A stretch of DNA of 64,000 bases from Hemicordylus capensis (lineage: Eukaryota; Chordata; Lepidosauria; Squamata; Cordylidae). Position numbers and translations under genes: made by a program. The stretch lies in NCBI RefSeq assembly GCF_027244095.1, contig NC_069662.1, positions 16,022,501 through 16,086,500 on the forward strand, in the 5' to 3' direction. The notes below the pieces were generated by a model. The model worked only from the letters and a program-made list of their open reading frames with translations, searched no databases and was not told the origin of the DNA. Below, piece by piece: positions 1 through 12,520 of the stretch. Numbering within the stretch: the stretch's first letter is position 1; every line of letters begins with the position of its first letter.

Positions 1-2935
1 TGGGGGAGGTGAGTGGTCCAGTGTGGGCTCAGCTTCTCCCTCCAGGTTATTCTGTTGTGGAGCAGGTTAGGGGAAGTGGGCGGGAGGGGGGGTTGGAGTG
101 GCTGTAGTCCATAATAATATCATTTCCCTTACCAGGGCCCCTGTGAGGCAGCTGACTTATATCGAGTGTGTATTTCTGAAGTGAGAACTAGGGATAGATT
201 GGGGATTCTGTTGGTGTACCTTTCACCCCACTGCCCAACTGACTCCCTAACTGAGCTGTCTGAGCTGGTCGTGGAGTTGGTGTTGGAGTCTCCCAGGCTT
301 TTGGTGCTGGGGGACTTCAATATCCACTTGGGGGCTGGCTTGTCTGGTGCAGCTCAGGAGTTCATAGCGGCCATGACAGCTATGGGCCTATCCCAACTAG
401 TTTCTGAACCAACGCATGTTGCCGGCCACACACTCGATTTGGTCTTTTGTTTGGATCAGGAGGGTGTTCTGTGGGTGGGAGATCCAGTGGTTTCCCCATT
501 GTCATGGACGGACCACTACCTGGTTAAGGTTGGTATCACAGCCACAATCCACTCCTGCAGGGGTGATGGACCAGTTAGGATGGTCTGCCCAAAAAGGCTG
601 CTGGACCCAGTAAGGTTCCAAAAGGCCTTGGAGGGTTTCAGAGTTGGTGCTGCCAGTGATTCTGTCAATGCCCTGGTGGGAACCTGGAATAAGGAGCGTG
701 CCAAAGCAATAGACATGATTGCTCCTAAGCGTCCCTCCAGACCTGCTTCAAAATTGGCTCCCTGGTATACTGAGCAGTTGCGAGGGTTGAAGCGGCTGGG
801 TAGGTGACTGGAGCACAAGTGGAGGAGAACTCAGCTCGAATTTGACAGGATGCAGCATGTGTGAGCCACTTGAGGGCTTACACGAAGGGAGTGCATGCAG
901 CAAAAACGTTCTGGTTGGCTCACATTGCTTCCACGGGTTCACATTCGGCGGAGTTATCCCGGGTAGTGAGGAGTTTAATTTCTACTCCTTCTGCTTCTAA
1001 CCAGCTCCCGGAGATGCTCGGCTGTGATGTCCTCAGTGGATTCTTTGCGGATAAAACCTTCTGTATTCGGGCCGACTTGGATTCCACTTTTTCTGCAGGG
1101 TCTATGGAGGAGGTGTCCAGCAATCCTTCTTCCAGTGTTAGGTTGGATCCGTTTCAATCTGTCATTCCTGAGAATGTGGACAAGCTGCTTGGAGCAGTGC
1201 GGCCCGCCACCTGTTCTCTGGACCCCTGCCCGACTTGGCTGCTTCAATCTAGCAAGGAGATTATTCGAGGAGGCCTGATGAATATCATAAATGCATCGCT
1301 GAGGGAGAGTAAGGTGCCTCCATGCTTGAAGGAGGCAATAATTAATTAGATCTTTTCTTAAAAAGCCTTCCCAGGATCCCTCAGCGATGGATAGTTATAG
1401 GCCAATCTCTAATCTCCCCTGGTTGGGCAAGGTGATTGAGAGGGTGGTGGCTGAACAGCTCCAGGCAGTTCTGGAGGGAACTGATTATCTAGACCCATTT
1501 CAAACTGGCTTTAGAGTGGGCTATGGGGTTGAGTCAGCCTTGGTCCGCCTGTTGGATGACCTATGCCGGGGAATCAACAGAGGAAGTGTGACTCTTTTGG
1601 ATCTCTTGGCGGCATTCGATACCATCGACCATGGTATCCTTCTGGATTGCCTGGGGGAGTTGGGGATAGGAGGCACTGCTTTGTAGTGGTTCCATTCCTA
1701 TCTCTCGGGCAGATCTCAGATGGTGGAGCTTGGTGACAGTTGCTCTTCTAAATGAGAGCTGTTATATGGAGTCCCTCAGGGCTCCATTCTGACACCAATG
1801 CTTTTCAATATCTACATGAAACCGCTGGGTGAGGTCATCAGGAGATTTGGTGCTGGGTGTTATCAGTATGCTGATGACACCCAAATCTACTTCTCTCTTT
1901 CATCTGCTTCATCAGGAAATGACACTCATTCCCTAAATGTCTGCCTTTAGGCATTTAGGGATAACACCCAGCATTAATAGGCTGGATGAGGGATAACAAA
2001 TTGAAGCTGAATCCAAGCAAGACGGAGGTGCTCATTGTAGGGGTTCAGAATCGGAGGGATGAGTTAGATCTCCCTGTGCTGGATGGGGTCACACTCCCCC
2101 GGAAGGAGCAGGTACGAAGCTTGGTGGTACTCCTGGATCCAGACCTCACCCTGGTATCTCAGGTGGAGGCTGTGGCCAGGAGTGCTTTTTATCAGCTTAG
2201 GCTGATTCGACAGCTGCATCCATTCCTTGAGGAGGATGACCTCAGAACAGTGGTGCACCAGCTGGTAACCTCCAGGCTTGACTACTGTAATGCTCTCTAC
2301 ATGGGGCTGCCTTTGTACATCGTTCGGAAACTTCAGTTCTTTCAAAATGCAGCAACCAGGCTGGTCTCCAGGGCAACTCGGAGAGACCATATTATGCCTG
2401 TTTTGAAACAGCTGCACTGGCTGCCAATATGTTTCCGGGCAAAATACAAAGTGCTGGTTATTACCTTTAAAGCCCTGAATGGCTTAGGTCCAGGTTAACT
2501 TAGAGAGCGCCTTCTTCGGTCTGATCCCCACCACATGCTAAGATCATCTAAGGAGGTCCGTCTCCAGTTGCCACCGGCTCGTCTGGTGGTGACTCAGGCG
2601 GGCCTTCTCTGTAGCTGCTCCTAGACTGTGGAATGCACTCCCTGCAGAAATCTGTAATTTGAATTCTTTATTGGCATTTAGGAGAGCCCTAAAGACCTAC
2701 CTGTTCGGCCTGGGCTTCCAGGGTTTTAAAATTGTTTTAAAGGGTTCTTAATATATCGGGGGGGGGGGAGATAAGGTTTTGAATTGTTTTATTTTTTTTA
2801 ACTGGTTTATTGTATTTTTTAAAATTTTTGTTTTCGATCGATTGATTGATTTTAACTGTTTTGTGGTATTTGTAAACCGCCCTGAGCTACTCTGTAAGGG
2901 CGGTCTAGAAATCGAATAAAAAAATAAATATTTGA
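1..2935 (+). mobile_element. L2-type non-LTR retrotransposon (LINE), 5' end outside the window
   Basis: Degenerate LINE of the CR1/L2 group. Coding remnants: endonuclease C-terminal half at 166-807 (LGDFNIHLGAG and SWTDHY at 502-519), linker at 861-1349, reverse transcriptase N-terminal part at 1387-1686 (SYRPISNLPWLGKVIERVV, TLLDLLAAFDTIDHG), catalytic YADDTQIY at 1867-1890, and RT C-terminal part at 1986-2498 (PSKTEVLIVG, LDYCNALYMGLP). At least two frame changes and several in-frame stops separate these pieces, so it is dead. The 3' end is a gcggtctagaaatcgaataa tail followed by A/T-rich repeats. Assignment to L2 rather than CR1 rests on protein flavour and the tail. Confidence 0.85.
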
Positions 2936-5114
2936 TCCCCAGCTAAGAGGACACTTACCAAATAGCAAATCATCAAGCTCAATTTGGTGCCCTCTTCAGA
3001 TATGTGTTGTAGGCATCTGCCTAGCTTACCCACCCCTAAGGCCGATCCTGATTTTTGTACAGCCTGATTTTTGTACAGTCAAGATGAAGGGATCGATAAT
3101 GATTGCAAACTGAACTATATACAGAAATCGAGCGAACTTGTCCAACTCCTGATCGCTGTTTATCTGTCTGGTGCTTGCCGGCTGCCTCCTTCTCTTGAGA
3201 TTGTGCTTCTTTTGTGGGGACGTTGCATTTTTCCAACTGAAAATGTGCCAACTTTTGTGTCCGTAATTCTTCTTCTATATCGCACATATGTTGCTATTGT
3301 TTGTGAATGCTATATTGAATGTGTTTGGGTGACTATGTCAGAGGCACCTATGGTTTGAATGGTGACAACCACAGAACTTCCTTGCATGCTCATGTGGTGC
3401 ATTTTTGCAATGCTATTTGTTCTTTTTGCTTGTCTGTAAGGTTATTGGTTTATTACATGATGCCTACCAAACCATGGGAGTTTTTGAAATCTATGATATG
3501 GAACAGCTTGTTGCTGAGAACTCAAGGTTTTCAGATATATACATTTGATGAAAGGGCAGAGGGAGATAATTGCTAAACTGGCTTTGAATGTTACCATAAA
3601 ACTTAACTCTGCAATCAGACATCATTTTCCTTACTGCTTTTTCTATGAGGAAGAAATACCTGAAAGGTCACTAATTTCAGAACCGCTAGTCTTGTTCTCA
3701 TGACTTTCATTATGGTACGAGAAGCACCCGGCCAAGGTAGGAGAGGCATATGTGCTCGTGATCAGCAGTCTTGGAAACTTCAAGTGTTAAGATAGATGCA
3801 CCACTGACTGGTGCATCCCCGGTAGACTGTGCTCTCAGTTGCTCTCTTGGCACCTACCAATGCACTTGCCTCCAACCTTTGGCTTATCCCTGCCCTAAGG
3901 GTGGGGATGGCTGTGAGGGAGGGCTGCACTGTCCATAGATGGACAGCCCTCCCTGTCCAATAAGAGCAGACACTCAAAGCACCAGCAGGTGAGTCTAAGC
4001 AAATCAGGGTCCCCCGAGGAACCCTGGGATGCACCTGTCAGCCCATGTCCCATGGGAGCAGGATGACTGGCAGGGTTTGTTGAGGGTTATGGGTAGGCAT
4101 TTGCCCACTCTCTGACAGTCATACTGAACATGACTCCCACCCCACTGCCCACCATAACCTCAAAGGGCATGCCGGGGTTGTGGAAGGCGTCCCTCTGCAG
4201 CAGGTCCCTGCACCCATGTTGGCCCTGCACACTGGTGGCTGACCTGCTAATTAATTCAGCAGCCATCATGGCCAGTGTTGATCAATTGTTTCCCCTCCCA
4301 TGCACTTTCCTCTTGCTTTTTCCTTAAGAGTCTGCAAGATTCAAGTGGCAATTCTTTGTAAGGAGGTGCAAGCCTCTGATCACTCCTGTCAAAAGATAGG
4401 CATAAAGCTGCACTAGCACCCCACTCTCTGGCCAACTGTGGGATGTTGCCTTCCCTCCACCCACTCCTGGTTCCACCAAGGGACATTGCTCCCCCTGGCA
4501 ATGGCATGGACCCTGCTCAGAGACCCAGGCAGTGGCGTAATTACAATATCAGGCATGCAGGTGCTTTCCATGACAGACTCCAGAGCCACAGCAGGAGCGA
4601 GGTGGCAGCATTTGGTTCCTGCAAGCCCCCCTCCACAGTACCATCCTGACCCAGGGCAGTGCCACTGCAGCCCCTGGCCAGGGAGCAAGTGAACCCCCTT
4701 GGCATCTGGATAGCACACCACATTGAGGCATGGGGAGGCATCAAGCACAGGTTAGCATGCTGGTGGCCCAGCAACATGTCTGCAGGGGCCACTTGTGCCA
4801 CCCTCCCCCAGCCCCTAAGCCTTGGCAGAGGCACCCCACCCCAATTGGTGATGGGTGCCCGATGCCAGGGCATTACCCCTTCCCTCACACGGGCTTGCTG
4901 TCCCCTGAGGGTAACTTACCTTTAAACCGGACAGGTAGTGGTTGGTGAGGGCTGTGTGAGTGGATATGGGCAGTGCATGCCATGTCTTTTAAAAAAAAAA
5001 CAGTATTTTTTATTATTTTATCCATAATATAAACAGAAAAGCATAAGAAGAATAGGAATAACAAAAAGAAAAGGGGGAGGGGAGACATGATCAAACAATA
5101 CAATTACAAGGATT
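2936..5114. other. Intergenic stretch upstream of the integrin
   Basis: Apart from the 16-bp duplication at 3047 I see no recognisable gene or known element. 3800-4980 is moderately GC-rich with many short open frames on both strands, none with a recognised domain. Confidence 0.4.
3047..3078 (+). repeat. Perfect 16-bp tandem duplication
   Basis: cctgatttttgtacag twice in a row (3047-3062, 3063-3078). Confidence 0.85.
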
Positions 5115-5119
5115 CTCAT

Positions 5120-5585
5120 TGTTGGGAATTCTCTCTGGTAAGAGAAACCCTTTTTCATTATAGCAGAGTGCACAGAGGCACAACACAGTGAAATTTGGTT
5201 AGGCATGTGTGTATGCTGAGAGTAAAATAACTTGGAGCCAGTTCATAGTTTCAAATCAATATGAGTATTTATTAGAGAACTCCATTCTAGATAGGAAAGT
5301 GAGGAGATAGGATCTCTAATCTATCTAGTTGGATGCAGATGGATTCTGCATCTCTGCACACATGGTGCAGGGAGAGAGGAGCTTACATGTTGCAAGGGAA
5401 GAGGAAGTGGCCAGGCAGGAAGTAAGTAAAGTCACTAAGAGTAGCAATCTACATATCAAAGGGATAGTGTCAGAGCAGTAGAGAAGGGATGACCAATATC
5501 TTGACCTCTCTAGCCCTCTGACTCACTAGTCTGTCTCCCTCTGTTACTGAGACATGAGACAGTGCAAAGTCTTTCACTTCCAACA
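5120..5585 (-). mobile_element. Solo LTR of an LTR retroelement
   Basis: Reads on the - strand TGTTGGAAGTG...AATTCCCAACA with an AATAAA signal inside, 466 bp, flanked by the 5-bp target duplication CTCAT (5115-5119 and 5586-5590). Fossil; no internal genes. Its family is different from the other LTRs here. Confidence 0.75.
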
Positions 5586-5590
5586 CTCAT

Positions 5591-6357
5591 TACAGACTGT
5601 TTACTTCCTCCTGAGTTCTTACACCATCATCTCCCTCTCCCTTTCTCCAATCTAAAGATAAATGGCTGCAAATTTAAAATTAACTGTAAGGTCAATAATT
5701 AGTCCCTGTTATCTACACAGAGCATTCAGCATTAAATTTCTCTACAAAAAGAAACCATATCTCAGGTGAGGAACCCATCCCTGGGATATATTATATTGAA
5801 TAAATGGTCCCCATGTCTGAGAAAAAGAATCTTCAGATTTGCCATGCCATTGGTTGACGGGAAGCCCACTGCTGGAGATGCTCTGGACTGGAGGCATTTG
5901 AGATTGCTCTGCAGGGCAGTTGGTCCTTTTCTGACCATCTGATCTAGGCAGGGAACTCTATGGTGCTCAACCAGGTGTTGGGGAGGGGTGGCATATTTGG
6001 ATGCTGGCAGTCACATGGTCAGCAAGCCCTAGATAGTGCACTGCCCTATCCCTCTAACCTGGGCTAAGACCATGGTTTATTAAGGGTTTAGCAGTTTTTG
6101 GCACACCTGAATTTGTGGGCTGCACTCTGGCTCACACAATCTGCTCACCCTGGTTAGTCTGCCACTAACCTGGGTTAGTGTAGTCATGTGAAGATGCTTA
6201 ATGGCTCTCAGAATGACAAGTTTTATCTAGGTGGTTAATGTGAAATCTACAGGAAGAGTGTACATGTTTACCTAGCCTCAGTGAAATGGAGTTTTAAACC
6301 CACCAAACAAAATGAAAGCTTTGACCAAGACATAAAGGGAAGTTTTCCTCCACAAAT
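5591..6357. other. Unassigned stretch
   Basis: Nothing recognised. No ATG with a signal peptide and a donor that would serve as integrin exon 1. Confidence 0.35.
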
Positions 6358-7859
6358 CTTCTACTATTACTACTTATATACCACTTCTCAACAAAAGTTC
6401 TCATTTCGGTTTACATAGAAAAATAAATGAATAATCCTCTCTAATAAAAGGCTTGGTGTCCGTCCGTGGACAACCAAGCGTGTGTCCGTGCCTCCCTCGG
6501 CCGTTCCGCGCATGCGCAGAACAGACCGAGGGAGATACGACTGCCAGCAACCGGCGGCCATGCTGGACAACCAGAAGCGGCCGCCGTGAAAAAACCAGGG
6601 AAGAGGCGGCGGGGGAGATTGGCCGAGGCGGCGGCAGAGCTGCCGCCTCGGCCGTAGGAGACGGATACCGGGACAGGGAGGCAGAGGGCAGCGGCGGCTC
6701 CAGGGAGGGCAGCGGCTCCAGCGGCCGCAGGGAGGCAGAGGCAGAGGCGGCTGCAGGCCAGCCGTGGAGAACTTAGCTGTTTCGTTAAGAGCAAGCCTCT
6801 TCACAAAAGGAAGCGGCGGCGGTGCTGCTGCTGCTGCTGCTGCTGCTGCTGCGGGCCGTGCGCGGAGTCGGGGGCGGCAGTAGTCATCACGGAGGCGGGC
6901 CTGAGAGAACAGCCGCGAAGTCTCCCCAGCGAGTCCCCTCCTTCCCCCGCTCCCTCCCTCCCTTCCCCCCAGAACTCAACGGCTACTTGGAGTGGATCTT
7001 TAAGGCAGGCAAGAACAGAGGAGAGTGTTGCTGGTGTCTTCTGCGCTCCCTGCTGCTCAAGGGCGGGGGGGAATTGATGAAAGCAAAGTCTCCAGTCTCT
7101 GGGGCCTTTCCCTAACAGCCCCACAGAAGGAGACATGTCCATGGAGGATAGCGGGTGTCATTGCCCATTCACCGGGATGGCTGTCGATTCCCATCAGGAC
7201 CAGAGGGGGCATGCCCCCCAACACCCAGCGCTGGTGGAGAACACCAAGGGGAATGTGTGGTTTCCTTCTTTCCCCCACTGCGGGCTTCCCCGGTTCCCCA
7301 GTTGGCCACTATCCCGCTATCGGGATCACAGAATAGGGGAGGAGGCTTTACTCTTTGCTCTTGCCATGGTCCTGATTCAGACTCCTCCCCCGCTTTATTT
7401 AAACTCTACACAGATTGCCACAAACAGCTTAAAAACAAATGCTAAAGGGCTGCCTATGGAGAGTTCTTAGAAACTTCCGTTGGTCCCAAATATTGCTGCT
7501 ATTGACCAGCCAAAAGGGAAATAAAAGAGAGAGAAGGGAGGGAAAAGGACAAAAGAAAGAAGGAGGGAGGGAGGGAAAGAAGGAAAGAGAGAACTAAGGA
7601 AGGAAGGAGAAAGAAACAGGAGAAAGGAGTGAGGGAGAAGGATAAAAGAAAGACGAAGGGGAGGGAGGAGCCACCAGCCCCAAAGAGTGAGCCCGTTAAA
7701 GGAAGAAAAGAGGAAAAGAGAAAGAAACAAAGAAGGGAGTGAAACGAGATGGAAGACACGATGGAAAGGAGAGAGAGGGAGAGGGAGAGAGAAGGAAGGG
7801 AGGAAAGAGAGAGAGAGAAGGAAGGAAGGAAAGGAGGGTGAGAGGGAGGGAGAAGGAAG

Positions 7860-7895
<36 letters not shown>

Positions 7896-8130
7896 AAGGA
7901 AGGAAAGGGAAAGGGGGGGGGGAAGGTACTAGCGCCCGTTATTTTAACGGGCTTAAAATTACTAGTGAATAAATAAGATGGTTCCCTCTCCCAAAAGGTC
8001 TCATCTAAAAAGAAACACGAGGTAGACACCAGCAACAGCCACTGGAAGGATGCTGTGCTGGAGTAGTTGGATAAGGATAGTTGCTCTCCCCCTGCTTAAT
8101 ATAAAGGGGTAAATCTCTTTTTAATTCTGT
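6358..8130 (-). mobile_element. L2-tailed SINE, split by a Helitron
   Basis: Tail piece 6358-6434 (reverse of gtaaaccgaaatgagaactt...tatataagtagtaatag) and body piece 7966-8130 (agatggttccctctcccaaa, gacaccagcaacagccactg) join across the Helitron at 6435-7965. Same family as 10305-10560, 25440-25735, 31750-31935 and 47035-47215. Confidence 0.7.
6435..7965 (+). mobile_element. Helitron, non-autonomous, GC-rich cargo
   Basis: 5' end TCCTCTCTAATAAAAGG at 6435, a TC start like vertebrate Helitrons. The 3' end is a hairpin (GCCCGTTA 7934-7941, TTT loop, TAACGGGC 7945-7952) followed 9 bases later by CTAG at 7962-7965, inserted between A and T. The cargo is a CpG-rich block (about 6470-7120) with a (CTG)9 run at 6825-6851, and a long purine-rich AG tract at 7500-7920. 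No helicase or Rep coding was seen. Long open frames in the cargo are compositional and were not called. Confidence 0.8.
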
Positions 8131-8854
8131 TTTCAGCTTCACAGCCTCTAACCCTCAAACTGTGTAGCTGGAAGTGTTCCATGCTCTGTATATGTCATTT
8201 CCCCTCCTGCTACTATGCCTTCTTTTGCTGCCAAGACACTCCATCCTCTCTTTCACAGCAGGCCACTGGGCCCCACAGTAACACTAACATTGTACCTCCA
8301 TAATAGCACAGCAAACACTAGCTGTGGGACTACACAGTCATGAATCCATGAATGTACTCTCATATGCTACCAGAGAATCTACACTCAGAACATCTCAGAA
8401 ACAACAGAACCCAGTACCCCATGGGTTAGCAGTTAACCCCACCATATGCTGCTTCCCTCTTTCTCTTCCATTTTGAACTCTGCTCTTTGTTTGGTTTCTC
8501 TCTGTATTGGCTTCAGTTGCTTGATTAGAGCTACTTTAAGCTACTACTTTTCATTTTCATTCCTATTCTTTTCTTTCATGTTATTTGCCCTCTCTCACCT
8601 CTCTCTTCTTGCTAAACTTCAGATTACATCCTCTATTTCATGCCTCACTCATTCTCTCTTGCCACCTCATTTCTCTAGAATTCACTGACGGCGGACTTCT
8701 GTATTTCTGCCTCTTTCCTTACAATTATGTCAACTGGGTCTGAACATACGTTTACCCTATGCTCCTCTACCAATCCTTTGGCTTTTAGCCAATCCTTTGG
8801 CATTTACCCTCTTAGATTGTAAGCCTGCAGTTGAGGCACTAGGAATACAACTAT

Positions 8855-9010
8855 AATTTATTTATTTATTATTTAAAATATTTCTATACTGCCCCAAACT
8901 TGCGTCTCTGGGTGGTTTTCAGTTAAAACCATTTAAAACATCAAATCAGTTAGCAATTAAAATAATTTAAAACATGTAAACATTTAAAACCCAATATTAA
9001 AACAATTTAA
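8855..9010 (-). mobile_element. L2-like LINE 3' tail
   Basis: Reads in reverse as the ...cccagagacgcaagtttggg gcagtatagaaatatttt tail of the LINE type seen at 45480-45560. Confidence 0.6.
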
Positions 9011-9079
9011 AACTATACATCTAATTTTAAAAAATATGGAACATTTCATGAATTTGCATGAATAATAAGGTCCATCTGC

Positions 9080-9375
9080 AGTTTCTACCACTGAGTAGCT
9101 CATCTGGTGGCTACCGAGGAACAGGGCTCCTCTGTTGCCACCCCGAGATTATGGAATGTGCTCCCTGCTGAACTAACAGCCCCCCCCATCTCTGACAGCT
9201 TTTTAAAAGCCTTTAAATATGAATTTATTCACCCAAGCTAAATCGTGGTTTCTAAATTATTTTAATGTTTTGGTTTTAAAACTTTGTTTTTGTTTTATGT
9301 TGTTGTAAATTACCCAGAGACATAGGTTTGGGGTGGTGTACAAATATAATTAATTAATTAATATGTAAGAACGTG
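9080..9375 (+). mobile_element. L2-like LINE 3' end
   Basis: Contains ctgttgccaccccgagatta, ggaatgtgctccctgctgaa, and the gtaaattacccagagacata tail, collinear with 45250-45550. Confidence 0.7.
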
Positions 9376-10068
9376 AATGAATGAATGAATGATACACACT
9401 GACGCTTAAAAGGGGCTCTCACTTTTTCATAGCTGTAAGGTGCAGAAAATGTAACCATTGCTGCTCTTCCCAGCGCTGCAATTACAGGTCTATCAAAAGT
9501 CTCTATTCACATATTATTCACTTATACTCTGTTCACATATTATTCACTTATACAGCGTTCTGTCCCACACTGGTTGGATGGCTGATGTTTTTGCCCATGG
9601 TCCACTTTTATCTTCTGAGGGTTCACCAAAGTGCCAGCTCCTCACTTCTCAAGTCCGTTCCTTTTTTCTCCTCCTTCCATTCTTCTCCACCTTCCTCCCC
9701 AACTGTCCTCAACTGCTTCTGTCCCAACATTCCACACACCCTTTGGCAACTGTGCCTAGCAACCACTGTCTGGACTCTCCCTCTGACATCAGCCATATTT
9801 CCCTGCACCAAGAAGTTGTTCCAAGGTGTGAGGAAAAAGGAAATGCATCAAACATAAAGTCTTAAAATATAAAGTCTGGACTCTCTAAACTCAGAATCTC
9901 TGTAAAAGAACCCATGGATTCCACCTGCCACACTACTTGGGTCTCAGAAAAAAGAGAGGGAACCCTTACCCAGTACTGCTTGTCTTCTGACAGCAGCAGA
10001 ACACTCCCCTTCTCTCACAATCCAAGGCCTCTCCCTGAAGGTGACTTATGATCCCCAATAGTCTAAGA

Positions 10069-10190
10069 CAGGAGTTCTCAATCTTGGGTCCTCAGATGCT
10101 GTTGGACTACAACTCTCAGTACCCCCAACCACAATGGGTTGGGTGGAAGTCTAGCAACAGCTACTAGTCTGAGGGCTATAGGTCACCTCC
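10069..10190. mobile_element. hAT foldback MITE, left half
   Basis: caggagttctcaatcttggg, then ttggactacaactctcagta, the left arm of the palindromic family complete at 27963 and 29721; the right arm is not recognisable. Confidence 0.55.
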
Positions 10191-10304
10191 AGCCTGAAAG
10201 GCGGGATGCCTCTGAATACCAGTTGCAGGGGAGTAAGAAAAGGAGAGAGGGCATGACCTCATCTCCTGCCTGTGGGCTTCTCAGAGGCATGTGGTGGGCC
10301 TTAA

Positions 10305-10560
10305 TTTTATTTATTTATTTATTTATTTATTTATTTGATTTCTATACTGCCCTTCCAAAAATGGAAGAAGCAAACAAGATGGATCCTTGTCCCCAAAGGG
10401 CTCACAATCTAAAAAGGAACACAAGATAGACACCAGCAACAGTCACTGGAGGTATTGTGCTGGGGGTGCACAGGGCCAGTTACTCTCCCCCTGCTAAATA
10501 AAGAGAATCACCACGTTAAAAGGTGCCTCTTTGCCAAGTTAGATGGGCTGCCTCGGACCT
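10305..10560 (-). mobile_element. L2-tailed SINE
   Basis: Reverse copy with (ATTT)n at the tail, tttctatactgcccttccaa, then agggctcacaatctaaaaag and gacaccagcaacagtcactg. Just upstream of exon 2. Confidence 0.7.
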
Positions 10561-10713
10561 GATCTAGCAGGGCCATTCTTATGAGGCCCCCAGCCCTGGC
10601 CTTGGACTTAATTGGTGGACTTGCTCAGTCTGGACTACCAGACTTTGTCCTCTTTGGCACCACTTTCCCCTTTGAACTAAAGGTCTAACCAGCTGTTTGT
10701 GGATTTCCTGCAG

Positions 10714-10828
10714 TTCTGAGGCCGTGCTATGGATTCAGTGTGGATACAGAACAACCATTCATCTTCCAGGAAACAGCAGAGGGTTTCGGGCAGACTGTCG
10801 TGCCATTGGGAAGCGGAAGAAATGCAAG
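10714..10828 (+). CDS. ITGAM/ITGAX-like: Integrin alpha exon 2 (mature N-terminus, FG-GAP repeat 1)
   Basis: Acceptor tcctgcag, donor aag|gtttgt. It begins with the last two bases of a split codon, then LRPCYG (end of the signal peptide) followed by [13 protein letters not shown] and [12 protein letters not shown], the conserved N-terminus of CD11 subunits (human FNLDTE...GFGQSVV). It ends with AG of an Arg codon completed by exon 3. The missing exon 1 must end after one base of a codon. Confidence 0.92.
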
Positions 10829-12478
10829 GTTTGTACCTAATTTTGCTTCAGATCTCTCTGTGGACAGGGATTGTTGCACACGCCACACTTCCCCGAGCAG
10901 TGAAAATTTCCAGCAGTGCTATCCAATTAGGTTTCTTTTGGATAAGAGAGCATTGGAGACATATGGCTTTTTCCTAATATTTGCTTTATTTACAAATGTA
11001 TATTTGCAGAAGTGGTGGCCAACAGGATGTGCTCTGACAACGCAGCAGGTCCACTACCTCACCTCAGAGATAGGTGCTGTTATACTTGCACCACAAAGTG
11101 CTGTGAACACCGCTCACTTCTTCCTCTCTCTGCCTCCATCTCTATTCCAAGGGACAAATAGCTGATTCTTCACAGATGCACACACACATCTCTGCCCTTA
11201 GCTGAAGAGCAGGTGCCATCTTTCCCAAGCTCTGGTGGATAGCTCATTCAAATGTAAGGGAGAGATTGTCAACCAGGACCACCTGCTCCTAGCAGGATCT
11301 ACCTGCCTGCCAGTGTCCTCTGGGAGGGCTCTGCCCTTAGTACGCAAGCATGTGTGTGAGACGAGCAAGTCCATTAAAGAGTAGCTTGAGACAGTTGTTC
11401 AAGGTTCAAAAGCAGGTAAGATTTATTGGGGAAGTTACATGCTTGGATAGAAAAGCCGGTCTCCCTGTGCTTTAAATCTTCAGAGAGTGCAGGGCAGAAA
11501 GAGAGAGAAATAAGCTGCATGGCTAATGGGCTCTGCAGCAGAGAGAGTCCAGAGCAGTCTGGGAGCAAATAAGGTGGAGCGATAGGCCCTGAGAATATCA
11601 GTCTACCATGTTGGAGATGGAGTTCTAGCGATCGCCTTTTTGTACCAACTATCCCAATGACCACTAGGGCATTGGGAGTGGAGGTAGTGAGTGAGGGTCT
11701 CCTTACCTGTCCCTACTTGCCTCTACTTTATGACCCCTGCGATGGCTCCTTAGGTACTTCCTAAGGATGTGCATGGAACCGGCTGGTCAGGTTCGGTTTG
11801 AGTCCAAACTGGACCCAAACCAGACTGGGCCAGTTCAGTCCGGCACCCGCTCGAAACCCGCCCCCCATTTGGTTCAGTCCAGGGGGGTTCGCGAACATTT
11901 GTTTGTTTGTTTGTTTTTAATTAACTTACCCCTTCCAGGGGTTTGTTGGAGGCAGCAGGGGTGGGGTCTGCGGAGGTTCCCGCTCCTCCTTCTGGCCTCC
12001 CTTGATGCCCATACCGGCTGGCCGGCTCTTCAGGCTTTCCCCCTCCGGTGTGGTGGCCATTTTGGAGGCTGCTGCACCTGTGCAACTGGCACTGCGTGGC
12101 CTGGGTCTATTTGGGATAGGAAAGGCAGACAGTTCCGCCAGTTCAAAGGTGGGGGTGCATCTTTAAGGGCGGGGGAGGGTGCACTCACCCCTCTCTCCAC
12201 TTTCCCCCTGCCAGCACTCTGTTTTTAAAAAGTCTGCTGGGGCGGTGTTGGGGCAGCAGGGTACAGGGAGTGCCAGTCACAGGTGCACGCTTACATGGAG
12301 TGCCTGTGCCTGTGCCCAGTGCACAGAGGCATGTCGGATACTTCCAGTTACTTCCGGTAAAGGGGGCAACGGGGCAGCAGGGAGGTACGCTGCCGCCCTG
12401 ATGGACGTTAAAAAATGGAGCTCCGGTGGGTGGGAAGTAGAGGGAGGGGTAAGTGCACCCTTCCCCACCTTTAAAGAT

Positions 12479-12520
<42 letters not shown>

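Larger units (their letters stand above)
8131..10068. other. Upstream region or intron 1, no accepted exon
   Basis: Holds two LINE tails (8855-9010, 9080-9375). Two hydrophobic short frames at 8192 and 8446 were considered as exon 1 and not accepted, because no good phase-1 donor follows. Confidence 0.35.

Noticed and set aside
3071-3576. Short + strand frames at 3071-3358 and 3319-3576
   Set aside because: No homology recognised, no splice context; consistent with chance.
6453-6776. Gly/Arg/Ala-rich frames in the GC-rich Helitron cargo
   Set aside because: Open on both strands because of CpG-rich composition; no domain or splice support.
7499-8035. 178-codon Ser/Leu/Phe-rich frame on the - strand
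   Set aside because: Low-complexity complement of the AG-rich tract at the end of the Helitron.
8192-8280. Hydrophobic frame starting MSFPLLLLCLLLLP as integrin exon 1
   Set aside because: No GT donor leaving one base of a codon; the frame runs into TAA. Pyrimidine-rich sequence easily gives Leu runs.
8446-8540. Frame MLLPSFSSILNSALCL as integrin exon 1
   Set aside because: The only phase-1 donors are gtttgg and gtattg, both poor; no other support.
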